The notes beneath the pieces were generated by a model, which worked only from the letters and a program-made list of their open reading frames with translations, ran no database searches and had not been told where the DNA came from. From positions 1 to 11,636 of the forward strand of contig JBGTCD010000123.1 in assembly GCA_041749015.1 (NCBI GenBank): a stretch of 11,636 bases of DNA. The letters run 5' to 3'. This DNA is from JBGTCD01 sp041749015. GTDB taxonomy: Bacteria; Bacteroidota; Bacteroidia; Cytophagales; Cyclobacteriaceae. Below, piece by piece: positions 1-6,833 of the stretch; within the stretch, counting starts at the first letter, position 1, and each line of letters opens with the position of its first letter. The position numbers were made by a program, and so were the translations under genes.

Positions 1-177
1 CACGATGATGTGGGTCCGGTGCTGATTGCTGTATAGGGCAGCCAGAAGAATAGCATCAAGGCTGCCAGATAACCCCTTAATTCTTAACCTTTTAGACTCA
101 TTTGGACGTATGGATTCACCAACGGCACCTACCAATCCGTCATTTTTATATTCCTGCAGAAAATCCTTTACCTTCAA
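1..177 (-). CDS. mfd: N-terminal fragment of transcription-repair coupling factor Mfd (runs off the window)
   Basis: Mfd is the ATP-dependent DNA translocase that removes RNA polymerase stalled at lesions and recruits UvrA. Only the first 59 codons lie here; the frame is open to the window edge. The visible protein begins (M)KVKDFLQEYKND and continues into RLRIKGLSGSLDAILLAALY, followed by HRTHIIV. This fits the start of the UvrB-like N-terminal module of Mfd, where an 'I.GL.GS' loop and helix precede a short hydrophobic strand. There is no ATG in frame: the frame is closed upstream by TAG at 189-187, leaving CTG (183) or TTG (177) as starts. I chose TTG at 177 because the encoded MKVKDFL is a natural beginning and a promoter lies just upstream at 198-226. 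Assignment rests on remembered family resemblance over a short fragment, so another protein with a similar Walker-like N-terminus cannot be excluded. Confidence 0.62.
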   Translation of the reverse strand, partial: MKVKDFLQEYKNDGLVGAVGESIRPNESKRLRIKGLSGSLDAILLAALYSNQHRTHIIV

Positions 178-197
178 ATCCAGTCTCTAATCAATTG

Positions 198-226
198 CAA
201 AGTTACTTAGTTTATGAGACAACAAA
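198..226 (-). promoter_or_regulatory. Bacteroidota-type promoter for the mfd-like gene
   Basis: On the minus strand, TTTG (226-223) is followed after 17 bases by TAACTTTG (205-198), a full match to the Bacteroidota -33/-7 pattern TTTG-N17..23-TAnnTTTG. Transcription would begin near 192, giving a leader of about 15 bases before the TTG codon at 177. The fit between promoter and proposed start supports both calls. Confidence 0.55.
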
Positions 227-299
227 GCAATATTTTAATCAAAAAACCGATATATACTTGCCACCAATTGTGGTAATTTTAGTTGTCATTAATATATGG

Positions 300-307
300 T
301 ATCTTTG
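300..307 (+). promoter_or_regulatory. Candidate -7 element for the M23 peptidase gene
   Basis: TATCTTTG matches the TAnnTTTG -7 box. Transcription would start near 314, about 50 bases before the ATG at 365. The upstream -33 element is poor: TTTT at 277-280 (19-base spacing) or TTG at 283-285 (14-base spacing), so this is a moderate call. The interval 178-364 holds this element and the divergent mfd promoter, and no gene that I can support. Confidence 0.4.
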
Positions 308-364
308 AGAAACATTTTTTTTATACGAAGGTTTTAAAGACCTTTGATTTTTTAACCGGGACCT

Positions 365-1663
365 ATGCATAAAAAATTAACAGGAATCGTAGCTGTTTTA
401 GTTTTAGCAGTACTTTTTTACTTTCTTTTTCCTATTGCCAACCAACCAACCACTGCTCCTGAAGTAGGAGTATTTGAAGCGGTTTTGGATGTAGAATTCA
501 CGCCGGAACCTAACTACCTTTTTGGCATTCAAATCGATTCTTTTCAAGTAATTGAAGGTCACATCAAGCGGAATCAAAATCTATCGGAGATTCTGAATGC
601 GCATAATATTTCGTTTCAAAAAATTCATGAACTCGCACAGAATTCACGGGAGGTATTTGATGTACGTAAAATTGCAGCCAATAAAAAATACACTCTGATC
701 TGCGAACGGGACTCCTTGATGACTGCACGGGCATTAATTTATGAGCCCAGCCCTATGGAGTTTGTTGTTTTTCAACTTTTCGATTCCCTGAAAGTGGATA
801 TCGGCCAGAGACCTACTGAAACCAGGCTAAGAGTGGCATCAGGGGTGATACAGGAAAACCTGTCCTATACCATGGATGAGCTTGGCATCAGCCACAAGCT
901 GACCAATAATTTTGTAGATGTCTTTGCATGGCAAATTGATTTTTACCGGCTACAGAAAGGTGATCGTTTTAAGGTGATTTTTGAGGAAATCCTGGTAGAT
1001 GGTGTGCCCATTGATATCGGCGACATCAAGGCCGGAGTATTTGAGCATTTTGGAAACGAATTTTATGCATACGCCTATGATCAGGGTAATGGCAGAGACT
1101 TTTTTGATGAAGAAGGCAAAAGCCTGAGAAAAGCATTGCTTAAATACCCTCTTGAGTTTACCAGAATCAGTTCCCGCTATTCTGGTAATCGCTTTCATCC
1201 GGTGCAGAAACGATGGAAACCACACCTTGGTACCGACTTTGCTGCCCCTACCGGGACCCCAATCAGAAGTGTAGGTGACGGGATCGTGCTCGAAGCCAAA
1301 TACAATGGCAATAATGGCAACTATGTTAAAATCAAGCACAATAGCACCTATAGCACTCAATATCTGCACATGTCTAAGATTGCTTCTGGTCTTAAGCCAG
1401 GTGCTAAGGTAAAGCAGGGGCAAACCATTGGCTTTGTTGGTGCTACCGGCCTGGCCACCGGACCGCATCTATGCTATAGGTTCTGGAAAAATGGGGTACA
1501 GGTTGATGCCTTAAAAGTAGAACTGCCACCTTCAGAACCTATTGTGGAAGAACACCGGGAGGCTTTTAATGCGCATACCAACGAGTGGGAAAAGGCATTG
1601 AAGTCGATTGCATATCCAACCGATGGAGAATATGCTCAAGCCAGCCTGTTAGGAGTTAATTAA
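365..1663 (+). CDS. Membrane-anchored M23 (LytM-type) peptidoglycan endopeptidase, MepM-like
   Basis: Predicted zinc metallopeptidase that cleaves peptide cross-links of peptidoglycan in the periplasm. The 432-residue protein starts with a basic tail and one hydrophobic segment (about 5-22) with no lipobox Cys, so it is probably anchored in the inner membrane. Residues about 60-115 (beginning IKRNQNLSEIL) and 150-250 resemble the N-terminal LysM/OapA-like and regulatory domains of MepM/Csd3 proteins. The M23 domain (about 265-395) opens with RISSRYSGNRFHPV and contains the zinc motif H287-x3-D291 and YLH335. The third motif reads GPH368-L-C370, where most family members have HxH. In S. aureus LytM the last His of HxH binds zinc; here that place is Cys370, which could also bind zinc. 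I have a recollection that related Bacteroidota proteins also read GPHxCxRFWKNG, so this may be a subfamily trait. It stands between the divergent mfd-like gene and the patatin gene, 66 bases upstream of the latter's ATG. Confidence 0.88.
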   Translation: MHKKLTGIVAVLVLAVLFYFLFPIANQPTTAPEVGVFEAVLDVEFTPEPNYLFGIQIDSFQVIEGHIKRNQNLSEILNAHNISFQKIHELAQNSREVFDVRKIAANKKYTLICERDSLMTARALIYEPSPMEFVVFQLFDSLKVDIGQRPTETRLRVASGVIQENLSYTMDELGISHKLTNNFVDVFAWQIDFYRLQKGDRFKVIFEEILVDGVPIDIGDIKAGVFEHFGNEFYAYAYDQGNGRDFFDEEGKSLRKALLKYPLEFTRISSRYSGNRFHPVQKRWKPHLGTDFAAPTGTPIRSVGDGIVLEAKYNGNNGNYVKIKHNSTYSTQYLHMSKIASGLKPGAKVKQGQTIGFVGATGLATGPHLCYRFWKNGVQVDALKVELPPSEPIVEEHREAFNAHTNEWEKALKSIAYPTDGEYAQASLLGVN

Positions 1664-1703
1664 AAAATAACCTATTATCCGATCAATAGAATCTTTCCTT
1701 TTG

Positions 1704-1711
1704 TAGTTTTG
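1704..1711 (+). promoter_or_regulatory. Candidate -7 element for the patatin gene
   Basis: TAGTTTTG matches TAnnTTTG. I see no TTG-type -33 element at the expected spacing. Transcription would start near 1718, which coincides with an in-frame GTG at 1718. A start at the ATG at 1730 would have a leader of about 12 bases. This favours 1730 as the translation start unless the message is leaderless. Confidence 0.4.
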
Positions 1712-1729
1712 GGATAAGTGCCTGATTCT

Positions 1730-4033
1730 ATGAGAATTTTTGTTAAAGTAATCTTTCTGGGATTTTGTTTATCTGTTGCAGGTCAGTCCTATGGTCAGAA
1801 AGTAGGCCTGGTATTGAGCGGTGGCGGGGCAAAAGGGTTGGCTCATATTGGAGTGATCAAGGCGCTTGAAGAGCATGAAATTCCTATCGATTATATTGTA
1901 GGCACCTCCATGGGAGCTATCGTGGGGGGATGTTATGCCGCTGGTTTTTCCATTGAGGAAATTGAAGCCATAGTGGGGTCATCAAAATTCCAGGATTGGG
2001 TGAATGGCAGAGTAGACGAAGAGTTTGAATATTTCTATTATGCCAAAGAAAATAACCCTTCGTGGCTCAGATTTAACCTTAGTCTGGATTCTATATTCAA
2101 CGCCCGTTTCGCAACTAATTTAGCCAATGATCATATCATCAACTTTGTTTTTGCTGAAATGTTTGCTCAGTCCTCAGCCAAGTCGGAGTATGATTTTGAT
2201 AAATTGATGGTGCCATTCAGATCGGTGGCCGCAGAGATTTTTACCCAATCTACGGTTGTAATCGACTCCGGTAGTCTAAGTAGCGCGGTTAGGGCCTCAA
2301 TGTCAGTGCCACTTTTTTTCCAGCCCATAAGAAGAGACGGGGTATATCTATTTGATGGTGGTATTTACAATAATTTTCCGGTCAGTGTGATGCAAAAGGA
2401 GTTTGATCCGGAAATGATCATCGGGGTCAATGTAGCTTCAATAGTTTATAAGGAGTATCCCTATGGGGAGGATGATGAACTTTTGTCGAATTCCCTTCTG
2501 AGGATGCTGATGGATAAGTCCGATCCCGACCTCATACCAGAAGACGGCATATATATAGAACCGGATCTTGAAAACTTTACTGCGTTTGACTTTTCGAAAG
2601 CGGAGGAGTTGATCGCCCTTGGTTATGAAGTGGCCATAAAAGACATCGAAAAGATAAAGGAAAAAATAATAGAAAGGAGGCCAAAGGCCGTAGTGGATAG
2701 CAAGCGGAAGGCCTTCAAAAGTGATGAAAAACCATGGGTATTTGGGGATTTTAGTATTCACGGATACAGTAAAAGGCAGCAGCAATACATTCGCAGGGTT
2801 TTCACACCCAGGGCCAAAGAACTCTCCCTTCGTGAAATAAAAACGGGGTACTTTGGATTAGTTTCGGATGATTATTTCAAAACCGTATATCCCAACATTG
2901 TCTACAATGAAGACACAGAAGTTTTCGATTTTGAAATTCACAGGCGCCCGCAGCCCAACCTTAATTTTGAGATTGGGGGTACCCTGGCCACCCGCAATAT
3001 ATCTTTTATGTACCTGGGCCTGGATTATTACCGTTTTGGAAGGTTTCTTTCCAATTTTAGGACTAATTTTTATGCTGGTAATTTTTATAAATCTATGCAG
3101 GCCCGCACCAGGATCAATATGCCGGTTTTTTACCAGTTTTATCTGGAGCCAGAGATAACTCTTAATAGCTGGGACTACCTGGCTGGGGATGAAATTTTTC
3201 TTGAATCCCGCAACCCTGTAGTTTTAAGGTCCATTGACCGGAAATATGCGGTAAATTTTGGATTGCCGCTCGGATCCAGGTTCAAGCTTGCTACGCATGT
3301 TGGCTGGATTAATAATACCAATCGTTTTAGCAACGAAAATATCCTGTCCTCAGCGGATACTCTGGATGTACAAAGACTCAATGGGATCAGGGTAGGTACC
3401 TATATTTCCAGAAGCAGCCTCAACCGCAAGCAGTATCCATCAAGAGGAAAAGAATATTCGCTAAATCTAGATTATTTCAGCCTTAGGGAAGATTATGAGC
3501 CTGGAAATACTTCTGTCACAGAGCAAGACCTTACCAATAATCACCGCTGGTTCAGGGCTAAGGCCAGGATACAGCAGTATTTTTCCACCAGGCCGGGTTA
3601 TTCCTTTGGGTACCTTTTAGAGGGGGTATTTTCTAATCAGCCTCTTTTTGCAAATTACAGGAGTACTATAATCAATAATCCCGAATTTTTTCCACTTCAG
3701 GACAGCAGAACTATTTTTCTGGTCAATTTTAGAGGGCAAAACTTTGTAGCGGGGGGTGTGCGCAATGTTATCAATGTGATCCCCAATCTGGATTTCCGGC
3801 TCGAAGGTTATGTATTTAAGGCCTTTGAGCAGGTAGTGGAGGGGCCAGGCCAGACCTCTGTGTATGATGATTTGTTCAGCCGAATCAATATATCAGCCAC
3901 AGCAGGAATGGTATTTCATAGTCCAGTAGGGCCTATTAGTCTGAGCCTCAACTACTATGATGATCCCAACTATAATTTCGGAGTCCTGCTACATTTGGGG
4001 TACCTGATTTTTAACAGAAGGTCTCTTGACTAA
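1730..4033 (+). CDS. Patatin-like phospholipase fused to POTRA and outer-membrane beta-barrel (type Vd autotransporter, PlpD/FplA-like)
   Basis: Predicted serine lipid acyl hydrolase carried to the cell surface by its own Omp85-type barrel. With the ATG at 1730 the protein has 767 residues and a clear signal peptide (about 1-22, ending before QKVGLVLSGGG). An in-frame GTG at 1718 would add four residues that do not improve it. The patatin domain (about 24-235) shows the oxyanion loop GGGAKG (31-36), the nucleophile motif GTS60MG and the DGG motif with Asp209, so the Ser-Asp dyad is intact. A helical linker is followed by one POTRA-like domain (about 337-405) and a C-terminal region (about 408-767) of alternating strands rich in Tyr, Phe and Asn, as in the surface-antigen/Omp85 barrel. 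This order and length match P. aeruginosa PlpD and Fusobacterium FplA. Whether the patatin domain is released or stays attached cannot be read from the sequence. Confidence 0.9.
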   Translation: MRIFVKVIFLGFCLSVAGQSYGQKVGLVLSGGGAKGLAHIGVIKALEEHEIPIDYIVGTSMGAIVGGCYAAGFSIEEIEAIVGSSKFQDWVNGRVDEEFEYFYYAKENNPSWLRFNLSLDSIFNARFATNLANDHIINFVFAEMFAQSSAKSEYDFDKLMVPFRSVAAEIFTQSTVVIDSGSLSSAVRASMSVPLFFQPIRRDGVYLFDGGIYNNFPVSVMQKEFDPEMIIGVNVASIVYKEYPYGEDDELLSNSLLRMLMDKSDPDLIPEDGIYIEPDLENFTAFDFSKAEELIALGYEVAIKDIEKIKEKIIERRPKAVVDSKRKAFKSDEKPWVFGDFSIHGYSKRQQQYIRRVFTPRAKELSLREIKTGYFGLVSDDYFKTVYPNIVYNEDTEVFDFEIHRRPQPNLNFEIGGTLATRNISFMYLGLDYYRFGRFLSNFRTNFYAGNFYKSMQARTRINMPVFYQFYLEPEITLNSWDYLAGDEIFLESRNPVVLRSIDRKYAVNFGLPLGSRFKLATHVGWINNTNRFSNENILSSADTLDVQRLNGIRVGTYISRSSLNRKQYPSRGKEYSLNLDYFSLREDYEPGNTSVTEQDLTNNHRWFRAKARIQQYFSTRPGYSFGYLLEGVFSNQPLFANYRSTIINNPEFFPLQDSRTIFLVNFRGQNFVAGGVRNVINVIPNLDFRLEGYVFKAFEQVVEGPGQTSVYDDLFSRINISATAGMVFHSPVGPISLSLNYYDDPNYNFGVLLHLGYLIFNRRSLD

Positions 4034-4058
4034 TATATAGTCTGGTAATGGCTGTAAT

Positions 4059-4083
4059 AAAATTGCACAAAAAGCATTTTTTT
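4059..4083 (+). terminator. Weak candidate intrinsic terminator after the patatin gene
   Basis: AAAATTGC (4059-4066) can pair with GCATTTT (4074-4080) with one bulged T and a seven-base A-rich loop; the right arm runs into seven consecutive T (4077-4083). The stem is AT-rich and short, and it overlaps a possible promoter, so it may be chance in an AT-rich gap. Confidence 0.28.
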
Positions 4084-4094
4084 AATTAAGTTTA
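4063..4094 (+). promoter_or_regulatory. Weak candidate promoter for the OmpA-OmpA-dehydrogenase operon
   Basis: TTG (4063-4065) is followed after 21 bases by TAAGTTTA (4087-4094), one mismatch from TAnnTTTG. Transcription would start near 4101, about 24 bases before the ATG at 4125. It competes with the terminator candidate for the same bases, and only one may be real. Confidence 0.28.
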
Positions 4095-4124
4095 CCAAAT
4101 AATTAGTCGTGTAAATTTTAAAAT

Positions 4125-6137
4125 ATGTCTAGGCTTTTATTATTCCTGCTTCTCTTAGGATTTTCTTTCCATACATCATTGGCCCAAACAGTGCAATGGG
4201 CTTCGGAGGTCATCGAGTTTTCATCAGAGCTCACGCCTATCCAGTATTCTGCCAGTCAGGCCCTTGGTAAGCCGGATGTGCTACCTGCAGGCCGTGAGAG
4301 TGCCAGTGCCTGGACCCCTAACAGAGCCAATAAATCGGAATTTTTGAAATTGGGGTTCAAGGAGGCTATGAAAGTGCGGCAGATTGCTGTTGGCGAATCA
4401 TATAATCCAAGTGCACTCAATAAGATTTTTCTTTATGATGAAAGTGGGAATGAGCACCTGGTCAATGAATTTCCTGGAGGGCCAGTACCGCAGAAGGGCA
4501 GGCTCCTCAATGTATTTATCGAGGAAACAGCTTATATGGTCAAAGCCATTAAGCTCGAATTTGATGGTTCCTTGGTGCCTGAATATTACAGCATCGATGC
4601 GGTAGGGATTTCTGACTCTGAAGAGTTAATTGTGGCCGAAGTGGCGATACCTGATGATCTGATCACTGACTTAGTAGTAGAGTCTCTAGGGGATAATGTT
4701 AATAGTGAGTTTAGGGAGTATAATCCCATCCTGTCTCCTGATGGAAAGGTACTGTACTTTAGCAGAAAACATCACCCTGATAATATAGGTGGAGAAGATG
4801 ACCAGGAAGACATTTGGTTTTCTGAAATGGATGAAAATGGTGAGTGGCTCCCAGCCAAAAATATCGGAGAAACCCTTAATAATGACCAGCCTAATTTTGT
4901 GAGCTCAGTAACACCGGACGGCAATACCGTGGTATTGATACTGGGCAACAGGTATCTTGAAAATGGGAAAATGATTGCTGGGGTTTCTGTGAGCACTAAA
5001 GTAAATGATACCTGGTCCATACCCCAACCTATCGAAATTGAGAACGATTATAACTTTAATAAAAGGGCCAATTACTTTATGACTAATAACCGTAAAGTAC
5101 TCTTGCTTTCAGTGGAAAGAGAAGATACTCATGGCGACCGGGATCTTTATGTCAGCTTTCTTATGGATGACGATACCTGGTCAGAGCCTAAAAACCTGGG
5201 CCCGCAGGTCAATACTGCCAGTGAAGAATCAGCGCCATTCTTAGCTGCGGACGACATCACCCTATTTTTCTCCTCAACAGGATTTAGTGGGTATGGGGGC
5301 GCTGATATATATGTCAGCAAGCGTCTTGATGACACCTGGACCAATTGGTCAGAACCACAGAATATGGGCCCTCAGATAAATACCGAAAATGATGATCTTT
5401 TCTTTAGCATCCCAGCTGATAGCCAGTTTGCCTTTTATTCCAGAGGGGTGAGTTTGGATGATAATGACATCTACACCGTGGAAATGCCCTTATTTTCAAG
5501 GCCTATCCCTGTAATAGCTATCAAAGGCCGGATCATCAACGCTGAAACCGGGGAGCCGGTAGATGCTAAAATCATTTATGAGCGACTTTCGGATGGTGCC
5601 GAACTGGGTATCGCCCAGGCCAATCCCAACACTGGGGAATTTGAGTTTATCCTCCCATCCGGGGAATTGTATGGCTTCAGAGCAGAAGCAGACGGTTATG
5701 TTTCTGTAAATGAAAATATTGATCTGAGAGATTATAAGGGTGATGATTATACTATTCAATTAAGAGATCTCAAGCTCGTACCTATTAAGGAGAAAGTGGT
5801 GGTGGTCCTCAATAATGTGTTTTTTGATTTCGATAAGGCCATCTTAAAGCAGGAATCCTTCCCTGAGCTAAAAAGGGTGGCGGAATTGCTCAAAGAGCGC
5901 CCTTCACTGCAGATCGAAATTTCAGGCCATACCTGTAATGTAGGTCCTGCCGCATATAACCTCAATTTATCTAAAAGGCGTGCCGAAGCTGTGGCAAAAT
6001 ACGTTAAAGATCAGGACATCGATGACAGCCGCATAATGGTTAAATTTTTCGGTGAGGAGCAACCCTCGGAAACCAATGAAACTATTGAAGGGCGTCAGAA
6101 AAATCGTAGAGTTGAATTTGAAATTATAAGAGATTAG
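4125..6137 (+). CDS. Modular OmpA-family outer-membrane protein: discoidin-like, PD40 propeller, CarboxypepD_reg, OmpA C-terminal domain
   Basis: Predicted envelope protein that holds an outer-membrane or periplasmic assembly to peptidoglycan. The 670-residue product begins with a signal peptide (about 1-20, cut before QTVQWASE). Residues about 24-165 look like a beta-sandwich of F5/8-discoidin type (ALGKPDV, AWTPN, EFLKLGF). Residues about 185-455 carry PD40/WD40-like blades, including SPDGKVLYFS, TPDGNTVVLI and FFSSTGFSGYGGADIYVSKR. A carboxypeptidase-regulatory-like beta domain follows (about 464-545, IKGRIINAETGEPVDAKI). The C-terminal OmpA domain (about 560-670) has FFDFDKA and GRQKNRRVEFE. 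Its ligand motif reads GHTC604 rather than GHTD, while Arg619 is kept 15 residues later. In A. baumannii OmpA the equivalent Asp271/Arg286 pair binds diaminopimelate. The architecture partly resembles PorE of the type IX secretion system but lacks its TPR segment. The next gene starts one base after the stop. Confidence 0.87.
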   Translation: MSRLLLFLLLLGFSFHTSLAQTVQWASEVIEFSSELTPIQYSASQALGKPDVLPAGRESASAWTPNRANKSEFLKLGFKEAMKVRQIAVGESYNPSALNKIFLYDESGNEHLVNEFPGGPVPQKGRLLNVFIEETAYMVKAIKLEFDGSLVPEYYSIDAVGISDSEELIVAEVAIPDDLITDLVVESLGDNVNSEFREYNPILSPDGKVLYFSRKHHPDNIGGEDDQEDIWFSEMDENGEWLPAKNIGETLNNDQPNFVSSVTPDGNTVVLILGNRYLENGKMIAGVSVSTKVNDTWSIPQPIEIENDYNFNKRANYFMTNNRKVLLLSVEREDTHGDRDLYVSFLMDDDTWSEPKNLGPQVNTASEESAPFLAADDITLFFSSTGFSGYGGADIYVSKRLDDTWTNWSEPQNMGPQINTENDDLFFSIPADSQFAFYSRGVSLDDNDIYTVEMPLFSRPIPVIAIKGRIINAETGEPVDAKIIYERLSDGAELGIAQANPNTGEFEFILPSGELYGFRAEADGYVSVNENIDLRDYKGDDYTIQLRDLKLVPIKEKVVVVLNNVFFDFDKAILKQESFPELKRVAELLKERPSLQIEISGHTCNVGPAAYNLNLSKRRAEAVAKYVKDQDIDDSRIMVKFFGEEQPSETNETIEGRQKNRRVEFEIIRD

Positions 6138-6138
6138 A

Positions 6139-6816
6139 ATGATCAGGTTCACCATATTACTTATTGTGATTCCTGCCTGGTTTTCTGCCCTCCATGCGCA
6201 GGATCAGGAGGTAACAGTGCATGGTGCCATTATGGACAAGGAAACAGAAGCACCCGTCAATGCCAGGGTCAACTACCGCAGCCTGCCCTATGGCAATATT
6301 GTGGGCATCCTCAGAGGCAGTGAGTTTATTTTCCCTTTTAATCAAAAGGAAGGATACCTCTTAAATGTAGAGGCGGAAGGTTATCTTCCAGTTAGCCTTA
6401 AGGTATCCCCTGAAATGGCCAATGAGGAGTACGTTATTATTTCCAAAATACTGCTAGTAGCCAGTCAGGTGGGACGATTGATCCGGCTGGAGTCGTTGAT
6501 TTTTGAACAAGGAAGAAGCGGAATTTCTCCGGATTCGTATCAGGAGCTTGATATGATTGTAGAAATGATGCAGGATAATCCCAACATGGGCATCCAGTTG
6601 GAAGGTCATACCGATTATAGTGGTAGTGCCTCTCAAAATATGAAATTGTCTGAAAAGCGGGTTGCATCAATTAAAAAATACCTGAGAAAGAAGGGCATCA
6701 GTAAAAACCGGATCCAAACCAAAGCCTACGGCGGTACCCAGCCTCTGGAGCGTGGCACCGATCTAGATGTAAGACGGGTTAACCGAAGGGTGGAGGTGCG
6801 TATATTGTCAAACTAA
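6139..6816 (+). CDS. Small OmpA-family protein with CarboxypepD_reg-like domain
   Basis: This 225-residue secreted protein has a signal peptide (about 1-20, cut before QDQEVTVHG), a short regulatory-like beta domain (about 24-108, VHGAIMDKETEAPVNARVNY) and an OmpA C-terminal domain (about 115-225). The peptidoglycan motif is canonical: GHTD159 with Arg174 fifteen residues later, then RVNRRVEVRI. It therefore repeats the last two domains of the preceding protein without the discoidin-like domain and propeller, which suggests a partial gene duplication followed by divergence. It starts one base after the upstream stop codon, so translational coupling is likely and the two products may act together. 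There is no lipobox Cys, so it is expected to be soluble in the periplasm or held by peptidoglycan binding. Confidence 0.85.
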   Translation: MIRFTILLIVIPAWFSALHAQDQEVTVHGAIMDKETEAPVNARVNYRSLPYGNIVGILRGSEFIFPFNQKEGYLLNVEAEGYLPVSLKVSPEMANEEYVIISKILLVASQVGRLIRLESLIFEQGRSGISPDSYQELDMIVEMMQDNPNMGIQLEGHTDYSGSASQNMKLSEKRVASIKKYLRKKGISKNRIQTKAYGGTQPLERGTDLDVRRVNRRVEVRILSN

Positions 6817-6833
6817 TTGCTGGCTGTCAGCCC

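Noticed and set aside
102..308. Plus-strand open frame of 68 codons at the left edge
   Set aside because: It lies antisense to the mfd-like N-terminus and its promoter, has a composition typical of a shadow frame, and resembles no known protein.
950..1468. Minus-strand open frame of 172 codons
   Set aside because: It is entirely antisense to the M23 peptidase, whose motifs are intact in the plus frame; no domain is visible in the minus frame.
1718..1729. GTG start for the patatin gene, four codons upstream of the ATG
   Set aside because: The ATG at 1730 gives a cleaner signal peptide, and the GTG falls at the expected transcription start. A leaderless GTG start remains possible.
4125..6137. 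Assignment of the large OmpA protein as the type IX secretion component PorE
   Set aside because: It shares the propeller, regulatory-like and OmpA domains but has a discoidin-like domain instead of TPRs at the N-terminus, and no other type IX secretion gene is nearby.
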